A stretch of 64,000 nucleotides of DNA, taken from NCBI GenBank assembly GCA_023055355.1, contig JALJCS010000010.1, positions 23,575,001 to 23,639,000 of the forward strand. The letters run 5' to 3'. Source of the DNA: Agelaius tricolor. Its lineage: Eukaryota; Chordata; Aves; Passeriformes; Icteridae. The notes beneath the pieces were generated by a model that was not told where the DNA came from, searched no databases, and saw only the letters and a list, made by a program, of their open reading frames with translations. The stretch's first letter is position 1; the number at the start of each line of letters is the position of its first letter. Below are positions 50,429 through 63,138 of this stretch, one piece after another. Made by a program: the position numbers and the translations under genes.

Positions 50429-53400
50429 TGTCACTGCTGAGCAGTGAGCGAGCAGCAGCCCTGGAGGACAAGAGCCCTTTCAGGCAAAAGCAGCATTTGC
50501 TGCAGCAGTTGGCAGAGGGGAAGCAGGGGCTCCTGGGGCTGCTCCAGGCTCTGCTGCCAACTCCTGGCATCCTATGGAGACCATCAGGGAAGGGGACATG
50601 AAATATTTTACCTAAACTGCACTTCATACTTATTTAAACCAGGAATTATTTTCTCTTTACACAGCATCTGGCATAGTGTGGTTCTGCCTCATTACTGGAG
50701 GTGCAGCAATGGAGTTACTAAATCAGAATTTAAAAGTGTGTTACGTGAGAAGTGCATTAAAAAGAAAAGAAAAAACCTTTGGATATCAATGACTTAAAAT
50801 GTCTTCTGTTTATATAGGATCTGAGTTCGTGATCTTCTTGAGCAGGGGAAGTTTATATTTTTACTGGAATGATGAGTTTTGAATACAGAATTAACAATGA
50901 AACAAAAAACCTCCATTAACTGGTTTCTTTAAAAATAGAAGTGCAAGCAAAAGGAAAAAAAAAAAAAAGCATGGAGGAAGAAATACCCTTGAAGCATTTC
51001 ACTTACATAAAAACAAAGCCAGCTTCTGCCTGCAGTTAAACCTTCCAGCCCCAAAATTCAGTGATACAAAGTTTGACTATAGGCAGAATTAGGACAGATT
51101 TATTCTGGTACCATTTTCCATATGCCAAATATATTAACCATAACTATTCCAGGTAATATTAGCCATAATGTCAAGGAAATAATTGCCAGAGCCATCAGCA
51201 TTTGCTGTCCACCCAATCAAACCACAGGGACAGCAATGGGCAGGTCTCTCTCAGGACAAACCAGGCTGTAGAAATGCAGAGAGCCAACAAGATTTCCAGC
51301 CACTGCCAGCAATAAGCAAACCCACCACACCATTCTTTAAGGCAATGGTGTTCTGCAACACACTGCTGCAGTTTCCTTAGGATTACTCTGAAGTTTCAAT
51401 TCCCTCTGATTTGATGGCTGCTGCAGAAAAAACTTCTATTTCAAAGATAGCTGAGGTAGCTCACAGTAGCTGGCCTTACAGGTGGTTAACCTGATTTTAC
51501 ATCCCATTCTATTGTACAGAGACTGAAACAAGCAGAGTTTTGTAGCTGTGCAGTTCCATCTCCAAGTGCATCTACAGCCACAGCCTAAATGGAAAGTGTG
51601 TCTTTGAAACATCTCCATTCCAGGCTGTATTTTGATGTAAGATGAGAATTAAAAAAGCCTTACAAAGAGAAGATCACTTGAGTTTTTTTCTTTAAGGAGA
51701 ATACTCAGGTTTCAGTGTGTAGGAGCAAGAATTTCAAACTTTTGTAAAGTTTGGTGGATCTTGAAATGTACTCTGGAGTACATTTAAATTGGAGCAGATA
51801 CTCAGTGATAGTCCTGAGTGCAGTTCCTGTGCAGCTGAATTACATCTGGCATGAGCTTCCCCTTACCTCTGGGCTTTGGAGAGCTCTGTCTCATTCTAAA
51901 GGAGAACTGTCAATATGCTCTGGGTGAAGGAGATATTAATCCCATTCTTATGCTATTCCCCTCTATTTTTTTTCTCAAAGTAGAAATATAGTGAGGTCAT
52001 ATGCTTCTTCATAATGATCATTTCCTTTGCACTATTTAATGAAGTTCTTTTCATGAGTTATGTAATTCCACACTAATTAAAGAGGGCTTAATAGACCATT
52101 ACATCTCCCTTGTGTTCCTCTTGGAAGGTGTCATACACAGGGAGGACTGAACAGGAAGAAGCTCAGTGGGGGTAAATGAGCTTCTGGAGGCAAATGGTCC
52201 TGTGTATCTGTAGCAGACAGTGTTTGAGGACAAAGGTGTGTGTTCCATGCTCCATAGTATGTAGATTATGCTTATTTTACTGTTGTTCTCTCTTGGTTTT
52301 TAGCTTTGTTGGGAGAGGATCTTGACAGAACATGCTGGAAGGCCCTGGGCTTCAGAGGATGCTGTTGGAGCAAGAGGTATTGTTCACTGTGACAGTGCTG
52401 TTGGGACTGTGATGGCTGAGGTAAAAAAAAAGAGACTTATAATGGCATCTTCAGAGAGTGCATGTACTCCTGCACAAGTAAGTTTTGAGTTGTGGACTGT
52501 GTGGCCAGGGAATAATGCACAGATGGAGGTTTTTTACAGGGCTTTGAACTAGAGCTGGTTTGGAGCCTGCCAGCTGGGAAATGCAGGCAGAGTTGGCATG
52601 CAAACCCTGAGCCCCAAATTATTGATGTGTTCTGTAACACCTTAGTTTTAATGTATTTCTTGAGAGCTGGTTTAATATTTCACTAAAGGCTTTGACAAGG
52701 TGAAGCTTTAGCAAATTCCAGACTCATCTGCTGTTTTAGTCGGGTGAGCAGAATGTGCTTTAAGATGCTCCAATGATTTGTAAAAACTAGTCTTGGGCTC
52801 CCTGAATTTTCCCAGTGTTTTTCAGTCTGATAGTTTTATTAACTGCTTTTCAAGTACTGTATTATAAATCCATTAATTTATTTAGTTCAGGCTGTAATAC
52901 TGACGTGGGTGGTGTTCTACAGCCCTGGCTTTTAAGAATAGTAGCTTAAGAGTTTATTGAAAAGACTAACAAAACTACAGTGGTTTGTTTATGGGCAACC
53001 AAACTTCTGTAAAGGATGTAGGCTAAAAAAGGGTGTTTTTCAATAAGTAGGATCACTTGCAGTTTGTTTTTTGTTTTACAAAGGGGGAGAAAAATCAGTC
53101 AGGATGAAACTGCATTGTGGTTTTCCTGTCACATAAATGAGAAATGCTGAAGCCTTCTCCTATGTATTATCAGTCCCTTAACAAAATTGTTTATGGTTAG
53201 GATGAGCTCTACATAGACACAGATATTTTTCTCATGTACTTTGATAAGGTGATTAAAATCAATGACTTAAAATGTCCAGAGCATTGCACCTCAAGAGAGC
53301 CCTGTCCCTGAAAGTGGTTTACAAAGTCACTTACAATCTTGCTGTGAATCATAATTGATTAGCTGTTTTAAACACCAAAATATTTATAAGAATCTAGCTG

Positions 53401-56400
53401 AAACTCATGAGCTGTCAAGATCTAAAGGGCTGAGGGATTTCTGAATTGTCTGCTATTAGATTGGATCAAACTTTTTTAAGAGGTAGGAATACAGGGAACC
53501 ATAACTGCACACAGATAATTATCTCTAGGGATGTTAATTAATTTCTGCCTGCTAAAAATCACTTGACTTTGGACTTAACAAAGATGAAACTTCCTTTTCA
53601 TTTGTTACAACTCCATATATTCTGCAGCATTAGTACTAATATAATAGACATATTTTATTTTTTCAGCATATACTCTAAGAGTTCATGTAATTTTCAAGTT
53701 TCTGATTACTCCAAACTTAATGATTCTGGGGAGAAAAATCTCTCAAGTTTGATTCACTAAGTCTTAACAAGTAATGCAGATGCTACAAGTCACAGTCTTG
53801 TAAGCCCTTAATTTACAATTCTTTTGAAGCACATTATATATCCAAGTCACCTTGCTAGCAAGTGCACTTGGTAGAGGGAGGATGATGCTCTCAGGGGGGT
53901 TATTCAGGCTCTGTTTGTTAAGCTGAATGACCCTGGTAGACTTAGAATGACCCTGGTGTGGCTGAGACTTTCAATATTTATTTGAAACCCCATTCTATAT
54001 TCTGGTTGAACCTCCACTAAACCCAGAGCCTACTTCTAACTAGCTCATAACAAGGCTGATGTGTCACTTTGGGGAGGCCATAGGATCACTTTTTCAGTGG
54101 AGCTGGGGAATCCCTTTTTTCTGGAAGAGGCTCTGGGTAGGAACCATCTCCAAGTGCTCCAAGTGCCCTTGGCTGTGTTGAGCTGCCCAGGCCCCTGGGT
54201 GAAACACAAGCAGGGAGCAGAAACAAATGACTTGGAGCAGGGAGGAAGCTCAGGTTTGTGTGCTTTCATAATCTGTTTTTTGATACTGAAAACAGCATTC
54301 TGATGTCCTGAGGGATGCCTACCCAGGGTAAACTGAGAGTATATCTGGATATTGCTAGACTTGCCTTCTGAATGGGATGTTCTGAAAAATCAGTGCAGGC
54401 TGGACAGGATGTGGTCTCACCATTTTCCTGACACCCTGGTGGATTTTCACCTGAGGGAAAATTTCCTCATCCTGACATCATTCCTTGTGGGGTCTTTTGA
54501 AAAGCAGCTGTCATCTGGGCCTATTTTGTGTCCTCTTTCTGTCTCAGGGGAGAAGCAGATGGAAGCTTTGTGCTTCTTCTCTTTTTAGATACAGCATGTT
54601 AAGAACACAATGGCTTCTGTAACCAAGGGTGGCTCCTAGCCAGGCCAGAAGCCAAAACATTTGTTTGCCCCATATGTGGCCCAAGTGCTAAGTTTTAAGG
54701 AATGTCCCACAGCTCAAAGTATGGGTATATGAAGAGTTTGTGCTCTGTAAGACAGGTGTGATGAGCTGTTCCAGCTTCTGTGTGTAAGAGGAAGTGGCTG
54801 CTGTAGGTGCCTCTTCCGTGCCTACTTTGCCAGGGACCCTTGGCACACCTGGCAGCACTTCAGTCCCTCTCTTCTTCTGTTTATTTAGACCCAAATGTGT
54901 CAGAAACCCAACTCTTTCTTTTATCTTCTTTTGCTGAATTTATCATTTAGCATAGTCTGCATATCCTAATTGTAACCGCAAATTTTTAAAATTGGAGGGA
55001 GGACACAGTTTATCAGCACATTCATTTTGATTTCCCAAGTATTACTGTAGACAATATTCTCACAATTGTAACTCTTTGGAGGCCAAAGAAGTTAAAAGCA
55101 TAGAAATATCACTAGAGCTCAACTGAATTACTTGTGCTAAAATAGCCCCATGCTCCTGCAGGGCACTGTGAATCATTTCACTTGCAGCTTTAATTTAGAA
55201 GTGTAAGTACTTTTTTCATCTCTCAATCCCTGCAAAGCTGTTTCTAAGGCAATTCCTGCAACTTTTGGACAGTCCAAATTGATCCCAGACTCAGAGCAGT
55301 CCTGAAATCCTTTACAGGTCCCCTTGACATCTGCTGTTCCCAAAACGGCTGGAGCGGCCATCTGTCAATTTTAAGCCTACAAATGTCAAGTAGCCAGGAT
55401 GAAAACAACCAGGAGAGGGCTGCAAACTCTTCCCAGCTGTGTCTGTTGACTGAGTGAAAAACATCCTTTGCCTGTTTATATCTCATCTGTGGACTGTCAC
55501 CATTGGTGTTCCTGGTCTCCCTGTTCTCCCCCTCTTCTGCCTCCTGACTGGTCCAGGTCTGCTCACAGCAGAGCTGCCTGCTCCTAGGTTCTTCTCCCCT
55601 AGTAAGGGAACAAGGAACCGAGCACACAAGGGATTAAATTGCAATGCTTTCTGATGCCAGAGGCTTTCTCTAGCTCTACTTAGGCTGCTTCATCCTGCCC
55701 GTGCTGGGAAGTGCTTGAACGTGAAGCATTCACACATTAGGTGGTGCTAAACTCCAATAAATGTGGGCAAAGTGATTTCTGCAGCTGTTTCTCATCTCAT
55801 TTGCTGCCACTTGCCAAGGCTCTGGACTCATCCTCATGTTATGAATGCTGCCCTGAACAGAAGTGATTGCCAGTTCAGAAGCTTGCCAGTTTGCTGTTAA
55901 ACTTGCCATCAAATAATTTGAGATTGAAACTTTCCTGAGTACTTTTTTTTCTTTCCAAAAAAATTACACCAAATATTACCAAGTTTAGGAGCCTGAATTT
56001 AATGTTTTGGAACTTTCCTGCTCCAAGCTACATCTCTGTTGCATTTAAGGGGCAACATAATAGTGAATCTGCTGTTGGGTATCTGGTAGAGCTTGAGACA
56101 TGCTGCAGGACTATGAGGAGAGAAGGACATCTGTGGTCTTCCCTGTACACTGCTGAGCACAATTTTTTCATGCTCTGCACACACCCCCAGGCTGCATAAA
56201 AGGCCATGGGATGCAGCAAGAATTGGCATGGAGTACGTGGAACTTGCAGACACCTATCAGAGTTTGCTTGTAAAACATTTAAGACACACGGAAAGGTTCC
56301 TTTGTGTTCTGTTGCACAGGAGAAGCTTTGCCTTAGGAGATCAGGACCTTACAGGAAAATTGTGGACAATATTAGGAATGAAAGCATGTAAAATAGCTGA

Positions 56401-59221
56401 AGAGGTGCTTTGAAACAAGCTGCCAAGTAATGAATAATCACAGGGAACTTAAATGAGACTCACAGTACAGCCTTTTGTTTCTTAAGGCAAGCTATGTCTC
56501 TTGGACTTCTTTTCCTCTCTGAGAACAAAAGGCAGAATCAATAAGCCAGTCAAAGAGACTACTGGAAATTACTTTGAAGTTGGTGATGAAAGAGAATTTT
56601 CCTTCCTGTTTGAATTGCAGATTCCTTAACACAAAATGTGGCTGGATCACTTCCACCTCAACAAATCCACCTGAAGAGTCTGAGTTTTTATTCTACCCTA
56701 GCACCCAGCCCTCCTGAGCACCACTCCACCAAATGAGTTCAACCAGCTCAGTCTCTGCTGCAGACATTGCCTTTCAAAAGAGGAGCTGAATCTGCTGTTT
56801 CACCACCACAGCTCTCAGGAAGTTTTGCTGTGGCTATTTTTAAGTTGTTATATGTTATAGGGCGGGGTAGGGGGAGGTTGTTTCTCAAACAGTCCTAAGA
56901 TCTTTAACCTTTTGGGTTTTGCCTTTAGTTTGTGTTCATGGGTTGAGAGAGCTGCAGAAGTACCATAATCATTACCAGTAAATTAAGAGTTAAGTTATAT
57001 TAACATGTAAATAAGCACTTCATAGTTCCAAACACTCCAAATAGTTAATGAACTATTGGCTGGAAACTGGTTGGACCAAAAACCATATAATTCCTAAAGA
57101 AGAACAAGTGCTACAAATCATATGAGTCTTACTTTCACCTTTTAAACATATAACACAATGAAGATGGATCTCTTGACTTTCTAACTCAAACCTGAAGGAC
57201 ACCACCACTTTTTCCTGGCTGATTCTGGCAGCCAGGGGATGTTTGCTCAAGACTTGGCTCCTACTTTACAGACACTCAGTCTCTCTTCTGCAGTTTCAGA
57301 ACTGCTCAAAGGCAGGGCACCAAGGGGAGTAACTGGTTGTGGTTATCCAGGGACTATTACATTTTAATCTTATGATGTTCTTATTCTTTACTGCCATTAT
57401 GAGTTAGTAGCCATGACAGAGGCATGGGTGGTCTTTATTGGCATGCAGTCATGCAATACCAGATTGTCCTTGACCACTTCCACTTCAAACATATCCCTGA
57501 CAGGGGTGGCTTGTATGCTCTGTATGTTTGCAGCACCTGGTAATTTCCTTTCCATTGAGGCTCACTAATTAATATTTTACTCCATTTAAATATGAGACCT
57601 TAAACATTAGAATACAAACTTCCAGATAGATGAGTAATTGGCAAGGCAGAATTTATGTAAGCTTTCTTAATCATAAAAATTACCTTGCTAACCCTGGATG
57701 GTGTGTAAACTAATCTTGCATCTTACTGCATAATCACTCAGGCTTCATTTGTTGAACTACAGCCTTTCAAACCACCAGGACCTGCTTTCTATCTGCAGAA
57801 GTTCATGCTGCCCTAGTGGGTCTCAGGAGAGCTGCCCACATCCCACCTAGCAGCTCCCTGTAGGTCCTGTTGGGTCCTTCAGTTAATCTCCTTTTAAGAG
57901 GGGAAATGCAGAATGACAAAACTTGGTCCCTCATCTTACTGATGGCAAGATGGACCCAGGATGAAGAGCATTTCAGAGGCCCAAGAGAAGACATCTCCAC
58001 CTTCCCTCAGGTTCTCCCAAACACATTTCAAAAGACCAGGTATGCCACAGACTTTGAAGGAAGTTCACCCAGCAGAAGTGCTTTCATACTGCAAGTGACC
58101 TTAAACACCTGGGTTCCTTCTGAGCTAAGGTAAAGTTGCAGGGAGATTTCTTCAAGTGAAGGGTGGGGAACAAAAGGTTAACCAGCTGACTGCAAAGCCA
58201 TTCCCTTTAACTGCAGGCAGGGAGGCATGCTGCATTTTTTATAGCTTGGGACAGAAAAGTGCACAGCATGGCATGGATGCAGAATAAATGTTTCATGAGT
58301 CTCCTAAGAGACTCCTCCCTGAGAGGAAGGAGCTGGCATGGTGGTGGCAGCCTCAGGGCCTGCAGGAGCAAGCCATGAAGTCTCTGGTAGCTGAGGCAGC
58401 TTTCTTAGAGGATCTTCCCCCTTGGGCTTCCATTGCTTTTCTTTAAATAAAACTTGGGCCCTTTCTTAGCAGAAGGGTGCTGTGCATCCAGCACACACTG
58501 CACTGGACACAGAGGCAGGCAGTACTGGAGATGTGTTTGATGCAGCTCTGTGAGCCTGCTGGCCCTGTACTTGTGAGCACATGAATAATTGAATGCTCTG
58601 TCAGACCATGCTCTTATTTTTAGTAGCATTGTTGCCAATACCCTTTGTGCTACAGAGATCTCTTTCTGCAGAAAGAATGTCATTTGCAATCTAATTTCAA
58701 CATGGTTAGCAGAGTTTGCAAACACGATAATAGCCTTGGGAAAAATTGTTTCTATGAGAGAAGAACCTTTGGTTTAGTCTGAGACTGTTATTATTCTATC
58801 TCTCATGGTATCTCTGTTCTATGGCAGAAAGATTGCAAGGAATTTGTTACAGCTTGCAGTGAAAACAGATGGTGCAACAAAGGAGTCAAAAACCAGGGAT
58901 AAGAAAATAGACTGTGTTATTAGATTAGATTATGTATATATTATTATCTGAGATACTTTGGTCAGTTCTTTAAAAATGTCAAGCATCAGCTTTCTGGTAT
59001 CAAATGTAGATGTCAGGTAGGTTTTTTCAGAGTAACTAACTAAATTACTGCACATTCTTCCACAAAATCCCTTTGCTCCAGTTACCAGGGAACAATCTTT
59101 ACCCTCTGACTGTTGCAAATCCCAAGGTACTTTCATAGTCCCACCACGAGAAGATGTCAAAAAAAAGAATTGTCCCCTGGCAACAGCATCATGATCTTCA
59201 CCACTCATAAATGATGACACT
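50429..59221. other. non-coding sequence, no gene seen
   Basis: Nearly 9 kb without a recognised exon or repeat family. Small features: an A14 run at 50955-50968, a 13-bp duplication GAATGACCCTGGT at 53925 and 53945, a 7-bp stem with 4-base loop GAGTCTC-CTAA-GAGACTC at 58297-58314, and GC-richer patches at 54.1-54.9 and 58.3-58.6 kb. Frames of up to 127 codons (55244-55627, minus) have no recognised domain. Confidence 0.5.
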
Positions 59222-59507
59222 CCACAAGCAAAGTAAAAAATTCATTCATCACTTCCCATGGTCAAGAGGTTCAGCCACCTCCAGTGTAAAAGCAACTGAA
59301 GAAAACAAACACCATCACACTGAACAGCCCCTTTCCTTCTCTCCCCAGCTTTATGCTGAGCCTACAGGATATCCCTGTGGCCAGTTGGTGTCCTCTGTCC
59401 CAGCAGTGTCTCTTTCCAGCTTCTTTTACCCACTCCCCAGCCTCCTCAGTGGTGGGGTGGGGAGCAGAAAAGGCCTTGGCTCTGTGTAAGCACTGCTCAA
59501 TAGTAGC
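59222..59507 (-). mobile_element. avian ERV LTR, 3'-truncated, part 1
   Basis: Same family as the 46.2-46.8 kb LTR but inverted. The plus strand reads the reverse complement, from AAATTCATTCATCACTTCCC through the TATA region (CTTTATGC, about 59349-59356) to TCTGTGTAAGCACTGCTCAA. The U5/R end of the LTR, including the polyadenylation region, is missing at the left edge (about 59222). At 59507 the match breaks off where a CR1 fragment is inserted, and it resumes at about 59649. Confidence 0.85.
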
Positions 59508-59648
59508 AAGAGGTGTGGAAAGGTGTTTAGGAGGCATCTGGATCTGCAGCTGGGAGATAAGGTTTAGTGGTGTAGGGGTTACAGTGATACCTGGTTTTAC
59601 AGTTGGACTTGATGATCTCTTCCAACCTTCATGACTCTGCTGTTCTAG
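59508..59648 (+). mobile_element. CR1 LINE 3' end nested in the LTR
   Basis: A 141-bp CR1 3' terminus in plus orientation: AGGTGTGGAAAGGTGTTTAG, then GGTTTAGTGGTGTAGGGG, then the conserved GTTGGACTTGATGATCTCTT. It ends in degraded octamer-type sequence (GACTCTGCTGTTCTA). It lies between LTR sequence ending TAGTAGC and LTR sequence resuming AAAACATCCC. It is therefore a heavily 5'-truncated CR1 that jumped into an LTR already present. No ORF2 sequence remains. The target duplication is not evident, as is common for CR1. Confidence 0.85.
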
Positions 59649-59754
59649 GAAAACATCCCTAAATTATCGACACACTGGCAGCACAAATCAAAACCATAGC
59701 CCCATACCAGCTACTATGAAAAAAATTAACTCCATCTCAGCCAAAACCAGCAGA
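59649..59754 (-). mobile_element. avian ERV LTR, part 2 (5' end of LTR)
   Basis: Continuation of the inverted LTR after the CR1 insertion: AAAACATCCCTAAATTATCG, then CATAGCCCCATACCAGCTAC, then AAAATTAACTCCATCTCAGC. It ends at CCAGCAGA (canonical CCAGCACA), which is the 5' end of the LTR read on the minus strand. The plus-strand copy at 46.2 kb carries the matching U3 segment, supporting a shared family. Confidence 0.85.
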
Positions 59755-59990
59755 ATCACACTGAATAAAATAAAATATTAAAATATTAAACTATCCAAGT
59801 TGGCATGAAGAAACACATCTGGAAGCGTGGAATAACAAGGGTTGTGATGCTCACACTGCCTGGCACAGGGACCAGGCTGTGTCATTTATTCTGTACAGAA
59901 CTTGAGCAGTACCTCAGTGTGCACATCTGGAGGCCAGGAGTGCCACCGCTACCTGTGTGAATATTTTGCTATTTGGTCTGGCCACAGACA
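59755..59990. other. non-coding sequence, no gene seen
   Basis: AT-rich sequence between the LTR and the CpG-enriched block. No exon recognised. Confidence 0.55.
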
Positions 59991-60480
59991 GCTCCAGTGA
60001 CCACTAAAACCCCGGTTTTGTCCTGGTCTCCGGGCATGGGGAGCTGCCCTGTGCCAGGAGCCGGCTGCAAGCTGCTGTTACGGGACTCTCCACTTCGCGT
60101 CCTCGCTCGCCTGCTTTTGGATCAACGAGGAAAAGGAAGGGCTCTCGTTTCAGGAAGGACAGAGGCTGACAAGCAAGAAGACCTGAGTTTACCCGCATTT
60201 TTTACGACAAGAATTAATCTGAAAAATTCAGTCCTCCCCAGGCTCTGACTGAGCACCTTGAGGTTGCAGCATCTTTCCCGATGCCTCTCGGGTTGGAATG
60301 GCTTCAGGATGGGACCCACACTGTGTAGACATTGTAACCCACATTCAGGGGCTTAACTTGGCTCCTCGAAGCCCGTGGAGTATGGCAGACTGACCTGTAG
60401 GGTCTGATACAGAGCTGAAAATCCCCGGGAATCCCCTCTGATCCAGACATGTCTGCCTCACCGTGGATAAACAAGTGTGA
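59991..60480. promoter_or_regulatory. CpG-enriched block, weak promoter candidate
   Basis: I count about 18 CpGs over roughly 480 bp, with the densest part at 60061-60135 (CTTCGCGTCCTCGCTCGCC). Density is well above the surrounding sequence but below a strong CpG island. No TATA box or first exon is recognised. A 91-codon frame crosses it (59973-60248, plus) without a domain. Confidence 0.3.
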
Positions 60481-63109
60481 AGCTTTCACACCATGTCTGC
60501 TAATTGGGTACTGGGCAGAAGGTATTGGTCTCATTTTGAGTCCTGATTCTCTAAAGCATCAGTCTGTGCTTCTGCTGAAGGTAATTCTTCCCTTCCCTTC
60601 ACCGATAACTAAACAATCCAACTGGGAAACGTCCCATAGACCTCTGTGTGTATTTCCACACGGAATGGAGGAAAAACCTGACTGAGTTTTCACAGCTGTC
60701 TCTGTTAAGCTCCTATTACTACCTTTAAAGTTCAACTAGCTTGTTAATAAAACCTCATTCCCTGGATGTTCTCAAGGGAGAATAAGTTCTGTGCAGACCA
60801 GCTCATGTATTGCAATCACCTCACAGGACATGTGTAATTGCAGGGGAATCTCCTCACACTTCTTCTTTGCCCAATTCCACAAACCTGAAATGGATCCCTT
60901 CATAATGGAAATTATTTTAGTAAATGTAATGGAAGAATTTATAACTAATTTTATAACTTTAGTATGATAACTATTGCTCAGCATCATGAAATGTCTTTGC
61001 AGCTTTTATATTATGATAACAAGGAGTGCACAGAACAATGCACCTGCTCCAAAAGTTTCCACCAGATTGGACAGAGGAGGATTGAACGTTGCTGAGCAGC
61101 CCTGGGCCATGCCATAATAATTCTTTCAGGAATCTTTCTCTACTTGGGAGTCTGGAGCCCTGAAAGTTTCAATTCTGTAGCTGGTAGGAGACAAAAACCT
61201 ATTTTGAAACTGAAGTCTGTCATGAAGGAACAACATTGTATTTCATATTATCCTCCTTTTACCAAATTCTCCTATTTTAAGGTAAAAACCTGTGGGTTTT
61301 ATTTCAGATCTTTTCTCCATACAAAAGCAAGAATATGAGACAATCCAGCCCTTCCATTTGTTCCAATCATAAAAACTATCTTGCCCTATTTCTTTTGTGA
61401 AACATTTCCAGCTTAAGTTTGCAGCATGTTGCTCAAGTACTGCCAATGCTGCTAAGGTAAACTTCAGAGGGATAAAATCATCCTGTTAATGGTAAACATT
61501 CATGGCATCAATTCAGGAGTTGGACTTTCACTCCTAATAATAATAATAAGAGGATTATCTCCTTCAGTTCCCATTCCTGTTCCCCAAACTCAATGCTCAT
61601 CAGTCCAAAGTCTCTTAATTATTTTCTAGAGCTTCTGACTTTTGTTCAATGGAACATTACCTTGACCAATTGTATCTGTCAATATTTTATGTCTATTTAA
61701 ATCCAGCATAATTCTCCTTTGCCATATAATTCTTGATTCCTTTTCTTTGTCCTGACAAATACCAGGACACAGGCCTTTAAGCTGGGGTTTTTTTTGCAAG
61801 ATCAAGAACAAAACTGAAAAAACAGAAGCATTTATTTCTCCAAGATATAGAGCTAGAGCAACTAAAAGGTTTGGGCAGTCACTGATGTATTAGGTGTGAA
61901 ATACCCACTACCTTTAACAAGGTGAATCTCTGACAGCAAAGCCTTTTATTCATGGCACCAGGGAGAACTGCATCCATGGGCCAATTTTCTGTGCAGCTGA
62001 AAATCACACTATATTTCTTTACAGAAAATGCACTTTCCTTGCAGGAACTGATTGTATTTGGGTGAGTTCTACTGAAGGAATTATTGCTATTTTAAAAATA
62101 ACTGCTATTGGTTTTATTTTGATGTGGAATACAATAAAAACTAGGCCAAATTATGCAGGGTTACTATAATTATTTTGAAAGCTCAGCATGGAAAAATTTG
62201 TAACAGCTCATGTGCTCACATCAGGGTTCATTTCAATTTTACCCTCATGAACAGTTGTTCATTCATTGCTGATTGCAACAATCTTTTAATCAAGAAAACA
62301 GTGTGGATACTTTACTCCAGCTGGTAACAGGGACTGGGGGAAATGGTGAGATTAATTTTACAAGCTGAATTTGAGAACCAAATTCTTCAAAGTAGTAATA
62401 CTTGCTAAATAGAAAGAAGTGGCTTTAAATATTCTTTAAAAGGAAAGGCAGTGTCAAATTCAGCCTTTAAGTAGTGTGTTGCAAATGTTCTTGTTAGTTA
62501 TTGAATGGCTTCAATGGCCCAAGAAGCAGCAGTGGGAAGGTCTGTGTCACAGTCAGACCACAGAGGGAGCTTTTCCCCATTGCTGTTCATGTGGCAGCAA
62601 TGGGCAGCAGCTCTGGTTTGCTTCACCAGCAACAAATTATAAATCACTAAATGAATGAGACAACACACAACAAAACAGCTGGAAGCCAGGATCTTCCCTT
62701 TCCTTCTCCTCAACATTGCAATTAGCTCATGCAGCGCTTATTTACTCTTCACTGTCCAACCCCAGCATCTGACTGACTACCTCAGAGCTGGTGTCATCTG
62801 ACAGCAGAAAGGTGGACAGACATCTCTGTGCTTCCCAGAGAGGCAGATATAGGGAGAGGACAGATTACAAATCTTCTCTCTGTCCAAGTCCCATACTCCT
62901 TGCATGTTACTCACCATCACAGCTGTCTGGAAAGCACCTTTCAATATTTTCCCATTGTTAATGTGAAAGAGGGAACAAAGGCAGAGAATGTCTTTAGATG
63001 TTGTTGTCAACTTTTGTGGATTTTTACCTCTGGAAAACGTTGAGGTTAAAAGTACTAGAGGTATCCAGTGGAAGCAGGAGAATTCTTGATGAAACCTGGC
63101 TTAAGGGTT
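60481..63109. other. non-coding sequence, no gene seen
   Basis: AT-rich unique-looking sequence with an (AAT)n run near 61537-61551. No exon or repeat family recognised. Confidence 0.55.
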
Positions 63110-63138
63110 CCCCCCCCAAACACACACACACACACACA
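63110..63138. repeat. C8 run and (CA)n microsatellite
   Basis: Eight C, then AA, then about nine to ten CA dinucleotides followed by TACATG. A likely polymorphic microsatellite. Confidence 0.9.
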
